From NCBI RefSeq assembly GCF_918697865.1, contig NZ_CAKKMV010000019.1, forward strand, positions 39,642-103,641: a stretch of DNA of 64,000 nt. The letters are read 5' to 3'. Under the pieces are notes generated by a model. That model saw only the letters and a program-made list of their open reading frames with translations, made no database searches and was not told where the DNA came from. Position 1 is the stretch's first letter. Each line of letters begins with the position of its first letter. Origin of the DNA: Massilia sp. Bi118 (GTDB taxonomy: Bacteria; Pseudomonadota; Gammaproteobacteria; Burkholderiales; Burkholderiaceae_D). Below, piece by piece: positions 24,982 to 33,738 of this stretch. Made by a program: the position numbers and the translations under genes.

Positions 24982-26486
24982 ATGTAGCTGCCGGTCACGG
25001 AGGCCGGCAGGCGCGCGAACCAGGGCTGCGCCTGTTCGAGCTGGTGCGCCAACTGCAGCAGCCGGTCCTCGCTGCCGAAGGGGCCGACGAACTGCACGCC
25101 CAGCGGCAGGCCATCCGCGCTCCAGTGCAGCGGCACGCTCATCGAGGGCGTGCCGGTCAGGTTCGACAGCTGGGTAAAAGGCACATAGCGCAGGTTGTCG
25201 GTGGCGATCTTTTGCACGGTGGCGTCGAGCAGCCCCATCTTCGCCAGCAGGCCCATGATGCCGGTGCCGTGCAGGAAGCCGAACAAGGACTTCTCGAAGC
25301 CCGAAGGATCGCCGGCACCATGCTTGACCGGCGGGGCGGCCAGGGTCGGCGTGAGCAGCAGGTCGTACTGCGCGTGGAAAGCCGCCAGGGAACGCGAGAA
25401 CTCGTTCCACTTGTTCAGCTGCGTCGTCAGTTCGGTGGCGGACACGCTCGAGCCGAGGGTGACGAGAATGCGGTTCATCAGCTCCAGATCGTCCGCCTTC
25501 CCACCCAGCTCCCTGGCCTGCGCCACCGCCGCCGGAATCTGCCCGAAGTACAGGTGCAGATAGCTCCGCGCCAGCGCCGCCCCATCGATCTGCGGCGCGG
25601 CTTCCTCGACATGATGGCCGAGACTGGCCAGCAGCCTGGCCGCCCGCTCGACCGCAAGAACCGCCTCCGGATGCACCTCCGTCCCGATCGGCGAAGCGGA
25701 CGTGAAACCGATTCGCAAGCGCCCGGGCTCACGCAGCATCGCCTGCACATAGGGTTCGGCGGGCGGCGCGATCACGAACGGATCTCCCGGCTCGGCGCCC
25801 TGCAGCACATCCAGCGCCAGCGCCGAATCCCGCACGCTGCGCGAGATCACGCCTTCGCTCGAGGCCCCGAACCACACCTCGCCGATCCCCGGGCCGGGTG
25901 ATATGCGGCCGCGCGACGGACGCAGGGAAAACAATCCGCAGCAGGCCGCCGGAATGCGCAAGGACCCGCCGCCATCGTTCCCTGCCGCCATCGGCACGAT
26001 GCCGGCAGCGACAGCGGCCGCCGCGCCGCCGCTGGACCCGCCAGGCGTGCGCGATAAATCCCAGGGATTGTTCGTGCGCCCGAACAGCTCCGGATCGGTC
26101 ACCGCCCGGATCCCGAACTCGGGCAGGTTGGTCTTGCCGAAGATGACCAGGCCAGCCTTCAGGTAGCGCTCGACCACGTGCGCGTGCCTGGACGGGACCA
26201 CGCCGGCCATCGAACGGCTGCCATAGGTGGTGGGGATGCCGGCATAATCCTGCACACCGTCCTTGAGCAGGAAGGGCACGCCGCCGAACGGGCCGTTCGG
26301 CGAACCGGCCTTCAGCTGGGCACGCGCTTCGGATTCCATCAGCCGCACGACGGCATTCACATCGCCATGCATCCGGCGATGCTGGCCCAGGGCCAGATCC
26401 AGCAGCTCATCCGGCCGCACCTCACCCCGCGCCACATGCTGGGCGAGGGCAGTCGCATCGCAGGCAAGGTATTCGGCAAAATCCAT
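24921..26486 (-). CDS. Amidase signature family hydrolase
   Basis: A 521-aa amidase with the Ser-cisSer-Lys triad: Lys in PFLLKDGVQDYAG, the glycine-serine loop RTPGGSSGGAAAAVAAG, and the nucleophile region GNDGGGSLRIPA. It hydrolyses amides or carbamoyl compounds; related enzymes include indoleacetamide and 6-aminohexanoate-cyclic-dimer hydrolases. No signal peptide is seen. The last ~20 codons (GSYIYCPRSTVSGRNQ...) lie over the MFS gene and read like an extension that lost its original stop. The divergent XRE regulator 69 bp away may control it. Confidence 0.88.
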   Translation of the reverse strand: MDFAEYLACDATALAQHVARGEVRPDELLDLALGQHRRMHGDVNAVVRLMESEARAQLKAGSPNGPFGGVPFLLKDGVQDYAGIPTTYGSRSMAGVVPSRHAHVVERYLKAGLVIFGKTNLPEFGIRAVTDPELFGRTNNPWDLSRTPGGSSGGAAAAVAAGIVPMAAGNDGGGSLRIPAACCGLFSLRPSRGRISPGPGIGEVWFGASSEGVISRSVRDSALALDVLQGAEPGDPFVIAPPAEPYVQAMLREPGRLRIGFTSASPIGTEVHPEAVLAVERAARLLASLGHHVEEAAPQIDGAALARSYLHLYFGQIPAAVAQARELGGKADDLELMNRILVTLGSSVSATELTTQLNKWNEFSRSLAAFHAQYDLLLTPTLAAPPVKHGAGDPSGFEKSLFGFLHGTGIMGLLAKMGLLDATVQKIATDNLRYVPFTQLSNLTGTPSMSVPLHWSADGLPLGVQFVGPFGSEDRLLQLAHQLEQAQPWFARLPASVTGSYIYCPRSTVSGRNQGSAMPMM

Positions 26487-26554
26487 CTGGCGTCTCCAAT
26501 GTTGTTATGGTGTAATCTGACACCGTATATTGTCATAGAAGAAACCCTACCGCA

Positions 26555-27286
26555 ATGTCCGAAGTTTCCCAACTCCTCACCACCATCAAGCGCCAGCTGA
26601 AATTGCAGGGCAAGACCTACCGCGATGTCGCCGGCGCATTGCAGCTGTCGGAAGCAAGCGTCAAGCGCCTGCTTACCTCGGATACGCTGGGCGTCGACCG
26701 CCTGGTCGAAATCAGCAACATGCTCGGCTTCACGCTGGCCGAACTGGCGCAGGAAGCCGCCGTGACGGAAACGCGCGTACGCACGCTGACAGCGGCGCAG
26801 GAAAAGGAACTGGTGTCGGACACACGGCTGCTCCTGGTCGCCGTCTGCGCGCTCAACCACTGGACCCTGCAGGACATGCTGGCGGTCTACAAGCTGACCG
26901 AGGCGGAGTGCCTGCAGAAGCTGCTGCACCTGGACCGCCTGCACCTGATCGCGCTCATGCCCGGCAACCGCATCCGCCTCAACGTGGCGCGCGATTTCGA
27001 CTGGCTGCCGGATGGGCCGATCCGCCGCTACTTCCGCACCGAGGGCCTGGACGATTTCCTGGACAGCGGTTTCGACAAACCGGAGCAGTCGCTGGCCTTC
27101 ACGCACGGTATGCTGACGGAGAGCGCGCTGGCGCGCATGCAGGCCGAGCTGCGGCAGCTGCGTGCCCGTTTCGCCGAGCTGCACGAGGAGAGCCTGGCCT
27201 CGCCGCTGCCCAAGCGCCGCGGCAGCGGCCTGCTGCTGGCGCTGCGCGAGTGGGAGCCGGCGGCCTTTACTGCCTTGCGGAGATGA
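26555..27286 (+). CDS. XRE-family transcriptional regulator, 243 aa
   Basis: The N-terminus is a clear helix-turn-helix (LKLQGKTYRDVAGALQLSEASVKRLL) followed by a C-terminal ~170-residue domain. That domain has a second winged-helix-like region (WTLQDMLAVYKLTEAECLQKLLHLDRLHLI) and a helical end. It starts 69 bp from the divergent amidase and is followed after 4 bp by the acyl-CoA ligase. It may therefore regulate either gene. The ligand is unknown. Confidence 0.8.
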   Translation: MSEVSQLLTTIKRQLKLQGKTYRDVAGALQLSEASVKRLLTSDTLGVDRLVEISNMLGFTLAELAQEAAVTETRVRTLTAAQEKELVSDTRLLLVAVCALNHWTLQDMLAVYKLTEAECLQKLLHLDRLHLIALMPGNRIRLNVARDFDWLPDGPIRRYFRTEGLDDFLDSGFDKPEQSLAFTHGMLTESALARMQAELRQLRARFAELHEESLASPLPKRRGSGLLLALREWEPAAFTALRR

Positions 27287-27290
27287 AGTC

Positions 27291-28961
27291 ATGAACAAAC
27301 CAAGCTATGTGCACGGCGCCCACGATGTCCCGCTGATCGGGCAGACGATCGGCAGCTTCCTCGCCGATGTCGCGGAACGATACGGCGGCAACGAAGCCCT
27401 GGTCGTGCCGCACCAGCAGGTACGCTGGACTTACGCGGCGCTGAACGAACGGGTGACCAGCCTGGCCGCCGGCCTGCTGGCGCTGGGCCTGCGTCCCGGC
27501 GACCGGGTCGGCATCTGGTCGCAGAACTGCGCGGAGTGGGTGCTGGTGCAGTTCGCCACTGCGCGCGCGGGCCTGGTGATGGTCAACATCAATCCGGCCT
27601 ACCGCCGCTCGGAACTGGAATACGTGCTGGCCAAGGTGCAGTGTGCGGCCCTGATCCTGGCGCCGTCCTTCAAGTCCAGCGACTATCTGAGCATCGTGGC
27701 GGACGTCGTGCCGGAACTGGCCGCCAGCCAGCCTGGCGCCTTGAACGCAAGCGCCTTGCCGCACCTCCGCCATGTGATCAGGCTGGGCGCGGACAAGACC
27801 CCAGGCATGTGGAACTTCGACGATCTCACGAAACCAGCGACGCAGCTGCAGCTGGCCGGCCTGAAAGCCATCGAAGCCAGCCTCCAGTTCGACGACCCCG
27901 TCAACATCCAGTTCACCTCCGGCACCACCGGCTCGCCCAAGGGCGCCACGCTCACCCACCACAACATCCTGAATAACGGCTTCTTCGTCGGCGAGGCGAT
28001 GAAGCTCACGGACCGCGACCGCCTGTGCATTCCGGTGCCGCTGTATCACTGCTTCGGCATGGTTCTGGGGAACCTTGCCTGCGTCACGCATGGCGCCACC
28101 ATGGTCTTCCCGGGCGAGAGCTTCGAGCCGGCTTCGGTGTTAAAGACGGTGCAGGCCGAGCGCTGCACCGGCCTGCACGGCGTGCCGACGATGTTCATTT
28201 CCCTGCTCGACCATCCGGACTTCGGCAGCGTCGATTTGTCCACGCTACGCACCGGCATCATGGCGGGTTCGCCCTGTCCGGCGGAGGTGATGAGCCGCGT
28301 GATCGACAAGATGCACCTGGCGGAGATCACGATCGCCTACGGCATGACGGAAACCTCGCCGGTCAGCTTCCAGAGTTCGACCGGGGACCCGGTGGCGCTG
28401 CGCGTGGCGACGATCGGCCGCGTGCATCCGCACCTCGAGGTCAAGATCGTGGATGCGGAAGGCCGCATCGTCCCGCGCGGCGTCAAGGGCGAACTGCTGA
28501 CGCGCGGCTACTCGGTGATGCTGGGCTACTGGGGCGACGAGGAGAAGACGCGCGAAGCCATCGACGCCGCCGGCTGGATGCATACCGGCGACCTGGCCGT
28601 GATCGACGAGGATGGCTATGCGGCCATTGTCGGGCGCGCCAAGGACATGGTGATCCGCGGCGGCGAGAACATCTATCCGCGCGAGATCGAGGAATTTCTG
28701 TACCGGCATCCGAAGGTGCTCGACGTGCAGTGCGTCGGCGTGCCCGACGAAAAATTCGGTGAAGAGCTGTGCGCCTGCATCGTCCTGCGTCCGGGCATGA
28801 GCGCCTCCGAAGACGAGATCCGCGCCTTCTGCAAAGGGCAGATCGCGCACTACAAGGTCCCGCGCTACATCCGCTTCGTGCCGGGCTTCCCGATGACGGT
28901 CACCGGGAAGATCCAGAAATACCTGCTGCGCGCCCAGGTGGCAGAAGAGCTCGGGCTTTAA
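27291..28961 (+). CDS. Acyl-CoA synthetase (AMP-binding, FadD-like)
   Basis: A 556-aa adenylate-forming ligase starting at ATG 27291; a longer frame from 27162 would overlap the regulator. It has the full motif set: P-loop FTSGTTGSPKGATLT, GYGMTETSPVS (A5), GYSVMLGYW, MHTGDLAVIDEDGY (A7), the hinge GRAKDMVIRGGENIYPREIEE (A8) and the catalytic lysine in GKIQKYLLR. It activates a carboxylic acid to acyl-AMP and then acyl-CoA; the medium/long-chain or branched-chain substrate cannot be read from sequence. Its stop overlaps that of the convergent TonB receptor by four bases. Confidence 0.9.
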   Translation: MNKPSYVHGAHDVPLIGQTIGSFLADVAERYGGNEALVVPHQQVRWTYAALNERVTSLAAGLLALGLRPGDRVGIWSQNCAEWVLVQFATARAGLVMVNINPAYRRSELEYVLAKVQCAALILAPSFKSSDYLSIVADVVPELAASQPGALNASALPHLRHVIRLGADKTPGMWNFDDLTKPATQLQLAGLKAIEASLQFDDPVNIQFTSGTTGSPKGATLTHHNILNNGFFVGEAMKLTDRDRLCIPVPLYHCFGMVLGNLACVTHGATMVFPGESFEPASVLKTVQAERCTGLHGVPTMFISLLDHPDFGSVDLSTLRTGIMAGSPCPAEVMSRVIDKMHLAEITIAYGMTETSPVSFQSSTGDPVALRVATIGRVHPHLEVKIVDAEGRIVPRGVKGELLTRGYSVMLGYWGDEEKTREAIDAAGWMHTGDLAVIDEDGYAAIVGRAKDMVIRGGENIYPREIEEFLYRHPKVLDVQCVGVPDEKFGEELCACIVLRPGMSASEDEIRAFCKGQIAHYKVPRYIRFVPGFPMTVTGKIQKYLLRAQVAEELGL

Positions 28962-31081
28962 AGGCTCTGCTCCCACTGCAGGCGCCACACGGTGCGGTTG
29001 CGGTACACGTAGCTGGTCCTCAGGTCCGGGTCGCCGGCATAGACGCTGCGGCCGAGGTAGTTCGGATGCAGAAGGTCCGACACGGATACACGCAGGCGTG
29101 AGCGGGCGTCGCGCTTCCACAGCGCATACAGGTCGAGCTGGCGCTTGGGGCCGCCGTAGTCGGCCAGCAGAGGGCCCTGGCGCGATGCGAAGCTGCTGCG
29201 ATACGTCCAGGTGCCGCCCAGGTCGAGGGCCTGGCTCGCCGCGTAGTCCAGTCCCAGGTTGCCGCTCCACGCCGGCTGGCCGGCGATGCGGTTGTCCGGC
29301 CCCGCCACCGCTTCCAGCCGCGACCAGTTGCGCGCCACATTCATGCGTGCGGCCAGGGCGCCGCGATGCGTTTTGGCCTCGAACTCCAGGCCGCGCACGC
29401 TGGCCGCGCCGACATTGGAAGGCGTGACGATCCACACGCCGTTCTGCTCGAACACGCGGTCCAGCGTGATGTCGCGGATGCGCTTGGCGAAGGCGCTCAC
29501 GCTGAGCATGTCCTCTTTTCCAAAGTAGTGCTCCCATGCCAGGTCGGCGCCGAGCGACAGTTCCGGGCGCAGGTTCGGGTTGCCCTGCTGGTCCGGGTTG
29601 GTGGCGCTGTTGTTGTTGTCCACCGTGTAGCGGCGCGGCATGAGCTGGATGATGTCCGGCGCTTTATACGTGCGGCTGAGGGCGAAGCGGAACTGGCTGC
29701 CCTTGTTCCCGGCGCCGCCCGGCTTGAACAGGGTCTGGAAGATCGGGCTCCAGACGCCGGCATCGACGTCGACCGCGGCGTGCGCACTGCCTTCGCCCGA
29801 GGTGTGCAGGTCTTCGCGCCGCAGGCCCAGGTAGGCCGACCAGGCCTCGCTCAGGTCCCACTCGTCCTGGATCCAGAAGGCGCTGCGCCTGACCGTGGCC
29901 TGGAAGGCTTCGTCGCTGTCCAGCAGCGGGCGCCCGCCGGCGTCGGCCTGGTGCTCGCGGCGGAATTCCTCGCGCTGCGTGCGGCCGAGTTCCCAGCCCA
30001 GGGCCAGCGCATGCGTTTTGAAGATGGGCCGGCGGTAGCTGCCGTTGAGGTTCAGGCCGCGCTCGAGCTGGCCGGAGTCCACGTGGTGGGTCTCGCGCAA
30101 GGTGTCGAAAGCGTCCATGCCGCGGTACAGGAAATCGGCCTCGATCGATTTCGAATAGCCGGACAGCTTGGCGGTGAAGCGCGCGCCGGCGTCCAGTTTG
30201 CGGATCCAGGACAGGTCCGCATAGCCCTGCACAGGTGAGCGCGCGCGGTAGCTGCTGACGCCGCGCGGGAAGCTGGTGGACTCGCCGACGGTCGTGTCCT
30301 CGCGTTCGAACTTGGCGTTGTCGATGCGCTTCCATCGCACCCAGCTTTGCGAGGACAGGGTGTCGCGCGCCGTCGGCTGCCAGTCCAGGCGCGGCGTCAG
30401 TTCCAGGCGATCGTTGATCTGGCGGTCGGCCCAGGCCAGGTGGCGCAGCAGCGGGCGCGCGATGCTTTCCTCGGTCGCCACGCCTCGATAGATCTCCTGT
30501 TTGTGGCTGTAAGCGAGCGTGAGCGAGTAGGCCAGCGGGCCCAGGCGGCCCGAATGCTGGGCGTTCAGGGTGGGCGACAGGCGGCGGCCGTCGGCGACGA
30601 AGCTGCCGGCTTTCAGCTCCGTTTGTGGCGTACCCGTCTTGCCGGGCTTGCGCAGCACGATGTTGATGGCGCCGGCCACTGCCTGGCCGCTGGTCTCGGC
30701 GGTGGGTGCGCGCATGATTTCGATGCGCTCGACCAGCTCCGGATCCATCGTCTCCAGCGAAAAGCCGCCGGGCGCGGGCAAGCCGTTCAGCAGGATGGCG
30801 ACGTAGCCGGCGCCCAGCCCGCGCATGCGGATCGCCGGCTTGCCGGGTGCGCCGTCGATGCTGATGCCGGGCTGGCGCTTCAGCACCTCGATGAGGCTGG
30901 CGTCGCCCTGGCGCAGGATCTCGTCGCGCTTGATGACGATGGCGGTAGTCGTCGATTGCGCGCGCTGGTCGACAGTGCTGGCGCTGATCGTCACCTGCTG
31001 CATGGGCTGGGTTTGCGAGGAGGCGCTGGCGTGGAAGGCGAGCAGCAGTGCGGCGGAAAGGGCGGTGCTTGTCTTGGTCAT
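28958..31081 (-). CDS. TonB-dependent receptor, 707 aa
   Basis: Start at 31081 (MTKTSTALSAALLLAFHASAS), a Sec signal peptide. The plug domain has QQVTISAS and the conserved run GDASLIEVLKRQPGISID ... GLPAPGG ... ELVERIEIMRAPTAE. A long 22-strand barrel follows and ends in WRLQWEQSL. This type imports siderophores, vitamins or oligosaccharides using TonB energy. It is divergent from an ArsR-type regulator across a gap containing a perfect inverted repeat (31173-31204), which probably controls it. An ArsR partner suggests a metal or metal complex as substrate, but that is inference. Confidence 0.9.
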   Translation of the reverse strand: MTKTSTALSAALLLAFHASASSQTQPMQQVTISASTVDQRAQSTTTAIVIKRDEILRQGDASLIEVLKRQPGISIDGAPGKPAIRMRGLGAGYVAILLNGLPAPGGFSLETMDPELVERIEIMRAPTAETSGQAVAGAINIVLRKPGKTGTPQTELKAGSFVADGRRLSPTLNAQHSGRLGPLAYSLTLAYSHKQEIYRGVATEESIARPLLRHLAWADRQINDRLELTPRLDWQPTARDTLSSQSWVRWKRIDNAKFEREDTTVGESTSFPRGVSSYRARSPVQGYADLSWIRKLDAGARFTAKLSGYSKSIEADFLYRGMDAFDTLRETHHVDSGQLERGLNLNGSYRRPIFKTHALALGWELGRTQREEFRREHQADAGGRPLLDSDEAFQATVRRSAFWIQDEWDLSEAWSAYLGLRREDLHTSGEGSAHAAVDVDAGVWSPIFQTLFKPGGAGNKGSQFRFALSRTYKAPDIIQLMPRRYTVDNNNSATNPDQQGNPNLRPELSLGADLAWEHYFGKEDMLSVSAFAKRIRDITLDRVFEQNGVWIVTPSNVGAASVRGLEFEAKTHRGALAARMNVARNWSRLEAVAGPDNRIAGQPAWSGNLGLDYAASQALDLGGTWTYRSSFASRQGPLLADYGGPKRQLDLYALWKRDARSRLRVSVSDLLHPNYLGRSVYAGDPDLRTSYVYRNRTVWRLQWEQSL

Positions 31082-31172
31082 GGGGCAACTATGCGATGCG
31101 GCTGGCGGGCCGGACAAGCACCGTGGGACGAATCGCCGCCAGCCTGTGACGGCCAAAAATCGCTTGACTTGT

Positions 31173-31204
31173 TTTCACGTGTAAGGAATTATTGACACGT
31201 GAAA
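31173..31204. promoter_or_regulatory. Inverted-repeat operator covering the ArsR-type start codon
   Basis: TTTCACGTGT (31173-31182) and ACACGTGAAA (31195-31204) form a perfect inverted repeat 12 bp apart. The right arm includes the GTG start of the regulator at 31199. It is well placed for autorepression and for control of the divergent receptor. Confidence 0.65.
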
Positions 31205-31528
31205 GACAAAACCAAACCAATCGACGGAGACCGCCTGCTGGCCATGCTGGCGGCGCTCGCGAATCCGCACCGGCTGCGCATCGTCGCGGCGCTGGCGACG
31301 GGTGGGCGGAACTACGTCAGCCAGCTGGCGCGGGACATCGGCCTGAGCCGTCCGCTGCTGCATCTGCACCTGCAGAAGCTGGCGGATGCGGGCCTGGTCA
31401 CCAGCCGGATGGAGCTGTCGGCGGACGGCAAGGCATTGAATTATTTCGAGGTGGCGGACCTGGATCTGCCATTGACGCCGGCCCTGATCGCGGAAGCGGT
31501 CAAGACCTTGAACAATAAGGAAGGATAG
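31199..31528 (+). CDS. ArsR-type winged-helix regulator
   Basis: A 109-aa ArsR-like regulator from GTG 31199 (AAGGA at 31183-31187; a later ATG at 31241 is the alternative). The winged helix is clear: LAALANPHRLRIVAALA, YVSQLARDIGLSRPLLHLHLQKLADAGLV, then a beta wing (RMELSADGKALNYFEV). The classic ELCVCD metal-binding motif is missing, so it may sense something other than soft metals. Two small membrane-protein genes follow at 9 and 18 bp spacing, making a likely three-gene operon. Confidence 0.85.
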   Translation: MKDKTKPIDGDRLLAMLAALANPHRLRIVAALATGGRNYVSQLARDIGLSRPLLHLHLQKLADAGLVTSRMELSADGKALNYFEVADLDLPLTPALIAEAVKTLNNKEG

Positions 31529-31536
31529 AGCTTGCC

Positions 31537-31794
31537 ATGGACCCCCAAATCTATTTGTTGACCCTGTGCCTGCCGCTGGTGACGGTGCTGCTGGTGGTCC
31601 TCATCAAGTATGTCGCGAACGTGCTGCAGGCGAGGGCAAAGCTGGCGCACGACGACGCCTATCGCCAGCTGGCGGCCCAGGCCGCGCAAACCCAGGCCGA
31701 GACGGCGGCGCAGCTGGCGGCGATCGGCGCGGCGCTGGCGCGGCTTGAGTCGCGCACGGCCAGCGTCGAACAGATTCTCAAACAGATCGATTAA
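31537..31794 (+). CDS. Small membrane-anchored coiled-coil protein
   Basis: An 85-aa protein with one N-terminal transmembrane helix (LLTLCLPLVTVLLVVLIKYV) and an alanine/glutamine-rich soluble helix (AQAAQTQAETAAQLAAIGAALARLE) that reads as a coiled coil. It follows the ArsR-type gene by 9 bp and precedes the four-helix membrane protein. Comparable proteins are found in ArsR-linked operons of Xanthomonas and Burkholderiales. No enzymatic motif is visible; it may be a partner or assembly factor for the next protein. Confidence 0.7.
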   Translation: MDPQIYLLTLCLPLVTVLLVVLIKYVANVLQARAKLAHDDAYRQLAAQAAQTQAETAAQLAAIGAALARLESRTASVEQILKQID

Positions 31795-31811
31795 CCCGCA
31801 AGGAGATTGTC

Positions 31812-32255
31812 ATGGTCAAGGTATCCCTGTTCCGGCTGTACCTGTTGCGTGCAATGTACCTGTTCATCGTCGCCGGCTTTGGCATGTTCATCTGGCCGGG
31901 CATCCTGCATCACCGCGGCCCGTGGGAGCTGATGCAGGGCGTGGTCAACTGCATGCTGATCGCCTTCTGGACCCTGGCCATCTTCGGGCTGCGCTATCCG
32001 CTGCAAATGCTGCCGGTGCTGCTGTGGGAATTCGTGTGGAAGATGGTGTGGCTGGGGACGGTCGGGCTGCCGGCGTGGCTGGGCGGCGGGATGGACGAGG
32101 CCACGCAGGCGAATGCCTTCGCCTGCGTGTTCGCGCTGCTGATTCCCTTCGTGCTGCCCTGGCGCTACCTGGTCGCCCACTACTTGGTAAAGGCGGGCGA
32201 TCCGTGGCGTGGTGAAGGCGATCAGCGGCTGGAGGCGGGCGCTTCGATCCGGTAA
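31812..32255 (+). CDS. Four-helix membrane protein, 147 aa
   Basis: An integral membrane protein with four predicted helices (MYLFIVAGFGMFIWPGI; VVNCMLIAFWTLAIFGL; MLPVLLWEFVWKMVWLG; FACVFALLIPFVLPWRYLV). It resembles small DUF-type inner-membrane proteins of ArsR-linked operons. An AAGGAG-type ribosome-binding site (31799-31804) precedes the start. Its last 34 bp overlap the convergent amylase gene. Its role is unknown. Confidence 0.7.
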   Translation: MVKVSLFRLYLLRAMYLFIVAGFGMFIWPGILHHRGPWELMQGVVNCMLIAFWTLAIFGLRYPLQMLPVLLWEFVWKMVWLGTVGLPAWLGGGMDEATQANAFACVFALLIPFVLPWRYLVAHYLVKAGDPWRGEGDQRLEAGASIR

Positions 32256-33562
32256 TCCCAGGCCGCCAGCGATTGCTGCTTGCCGCCCGGCAGCGCATAG
32301 GTCTGGGCCGCGTTCGACAGGTTGACGCTGACCTTCACCGCATTGCCCTCGCGCTTGCGCAGGAAGGCGAAGACCTTGTCGTTGCCGGTTTCCAGCACTT
32401 CGATGCCGCCGCCGTACTGGCCGTTCCACAGCGCCGGGTTGTCGTGCTTGAGCTTGAGCAGGCTGGCGTAGAAGTCCGCGTACGGATAGTTCTTCCAGAC
32501 GATCGGATCTTTCTCGAAGAATTCGATGCGCTTGTCCAGGCCCGCTTCCTGGCCGCCGTAGATCAGCGGCATGCCGGGCAGGGTGGCGGCCAGCACGGCC
32601 ATCGCCTTGAAGGCCGGGCCGTAGAGTTCGGCGTCGCTGCCGGCCCAGGAGTTCTCGTCGTGGTTGGAGGTGAAGCGCATCCGGTAGGCGCCCGGCGGGT
32701 AGGCTTTCGGTGGATGCTCGAGGAAGTCTTTCAGCGCCTTCGCGTCCTTCTTGCCCTTGGCGATGTCCTTGAACAAGTCCTTGGTGTCCCAGCCGTAGCT
32801 CATGTCGAAGGCGTGTTCCTGCAGCTCGGGCTTGTCGGCCTCCGCCAGCATGAAGACCGGCTTGATGCGGTCGAGGGCATCGCGCGCCTGGTTCCAGAAC
32901 GGGGTCGGCACCTTGCTGGCGACGTCGCAGCGGAAGCCGTCGATGTCGGTCTCGCGCACCCAGTAGGCCATCGCATCCGTCATGCCCTTCCACAGGGCTT
33001 TATTCCGGTAATCGAGGCCGGTGACGTCGGTCCAGTATTCCGGCTCCGCGCCTTCGGTGTAGGTGACCGGGAAGATCTCGCCCTTGTCGTTCAGCAGGTA
33101 CCAGTCCTTGTGCTCCACGGTCCAGCGGTTGTCGAAGGCCGTGTGGTTGGCAACCCAGTCGATCAGCACCTTCATGCCGAGACCGTGCGCCTGCTTCACC
33201 AGGGCCTTGAAGTCGGCCAGGTTGCCGAATTCCGGATTCACGGCCGTGTAGTCGCGCACCGCGTAATAGCTGCCCAGCGTGCCCTTGCGGTTCTTCTCGC
33301 CGATCGGCTGGATCGGCATCAGCCACAGGATGTCGACGCCCATCTTTTTCAAACGCGGCAGGTGGGCGGCGAAGGCCTTGAAGGTCCCTTCCTTCGTGTA
33401 CTGGCGGATATTCACTTCGTAGATGTTGGCGTTCTTCGACCAGGCCACGTGCTTCACCGGCGCAGGTACACTCGCTGGTTCCGCGGCGGCGGCGTGAACG
33501 TAGGCGAAAGCGCCGCTGAGGGCGAGGACGGTTGTAGCAAGGGTACGGGTGAGTTGTCTCAT
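32222..33562 (-). CDS. Secreted alpha-amylase family glycoside hydrolase (GH13)
   Basis: A 446-aa GH13 enzyme with a Sec signal peptide (cleavage near AHAAAAEP, ~28). The (beta/alpha)8 motifs are present: DWVANH (~135-140), the nucleophile Asp213 in GFRCDVA, the acid/base Glu241 in MLAEAD and the stabiliser Asp302 in TSNHDEN. A short C-terminal beta domain follows. It probably acts on alpha-glucans in the periplasm or outside. A small dyad, CTGTA-N7-TACAG (33576-33592), sits in front of the start and may be a sugar-responsive operator. Confidence 0.9.
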   Translation of the reverse strand: MRQLTRTLATTVLALSGAFAYVHAAAAEPASVPAPVKHVAWSKNANIYEVNIRQYTKEGTFKAFAAHLPRLKKMGVDILWLMPIQPIGEKNRKGTLGSYYAVRDYTAVNPEFGNLADFKALVKQAHGLGMKVLIDWVANHTAFDNRWTVEHKDWYLLNDKGEIFPVTYTEGAEPEYWTDVTGLDYRNKALWKGMTDAMAYWVRETDIDGFRCDVASKVPTPFWNQARDALDRIKPVFMLAEADKPELQEHAFDMSYGWDTKDLFKDIAKGKKDAKALKDFLEHPPKAYPPGAYRMRFTSNHDENSWAGSDAELYGPAFKAMAVLAATLPGMPLIYGGQEAGLDKRIEFFEKDPIVWKNYPYADFYASLLKLKHDNPALWNGQYGGGIEVLETGNDKVFAFLRKREGNAVKVSVNLSNAAQTYALPGGKQQSLAAWDYRIEAPASSR

Positions 33563-33738
33563 TGTGGTCGTTTTCCTGTAGTTTAGTTACAGCTGTAGAG
33601 CAATTCTAAACCGGATCGTGGCTGTAGCGTCGGATTTCGCCGACAAAAAGTCGAGCCAACTTGAGTATGTATCTGTGCGATTTTGGACAGAGTAGACTAG
33701 TCGAGACCGGCTACTGTAGGCGTACAGAGGAATTGATC

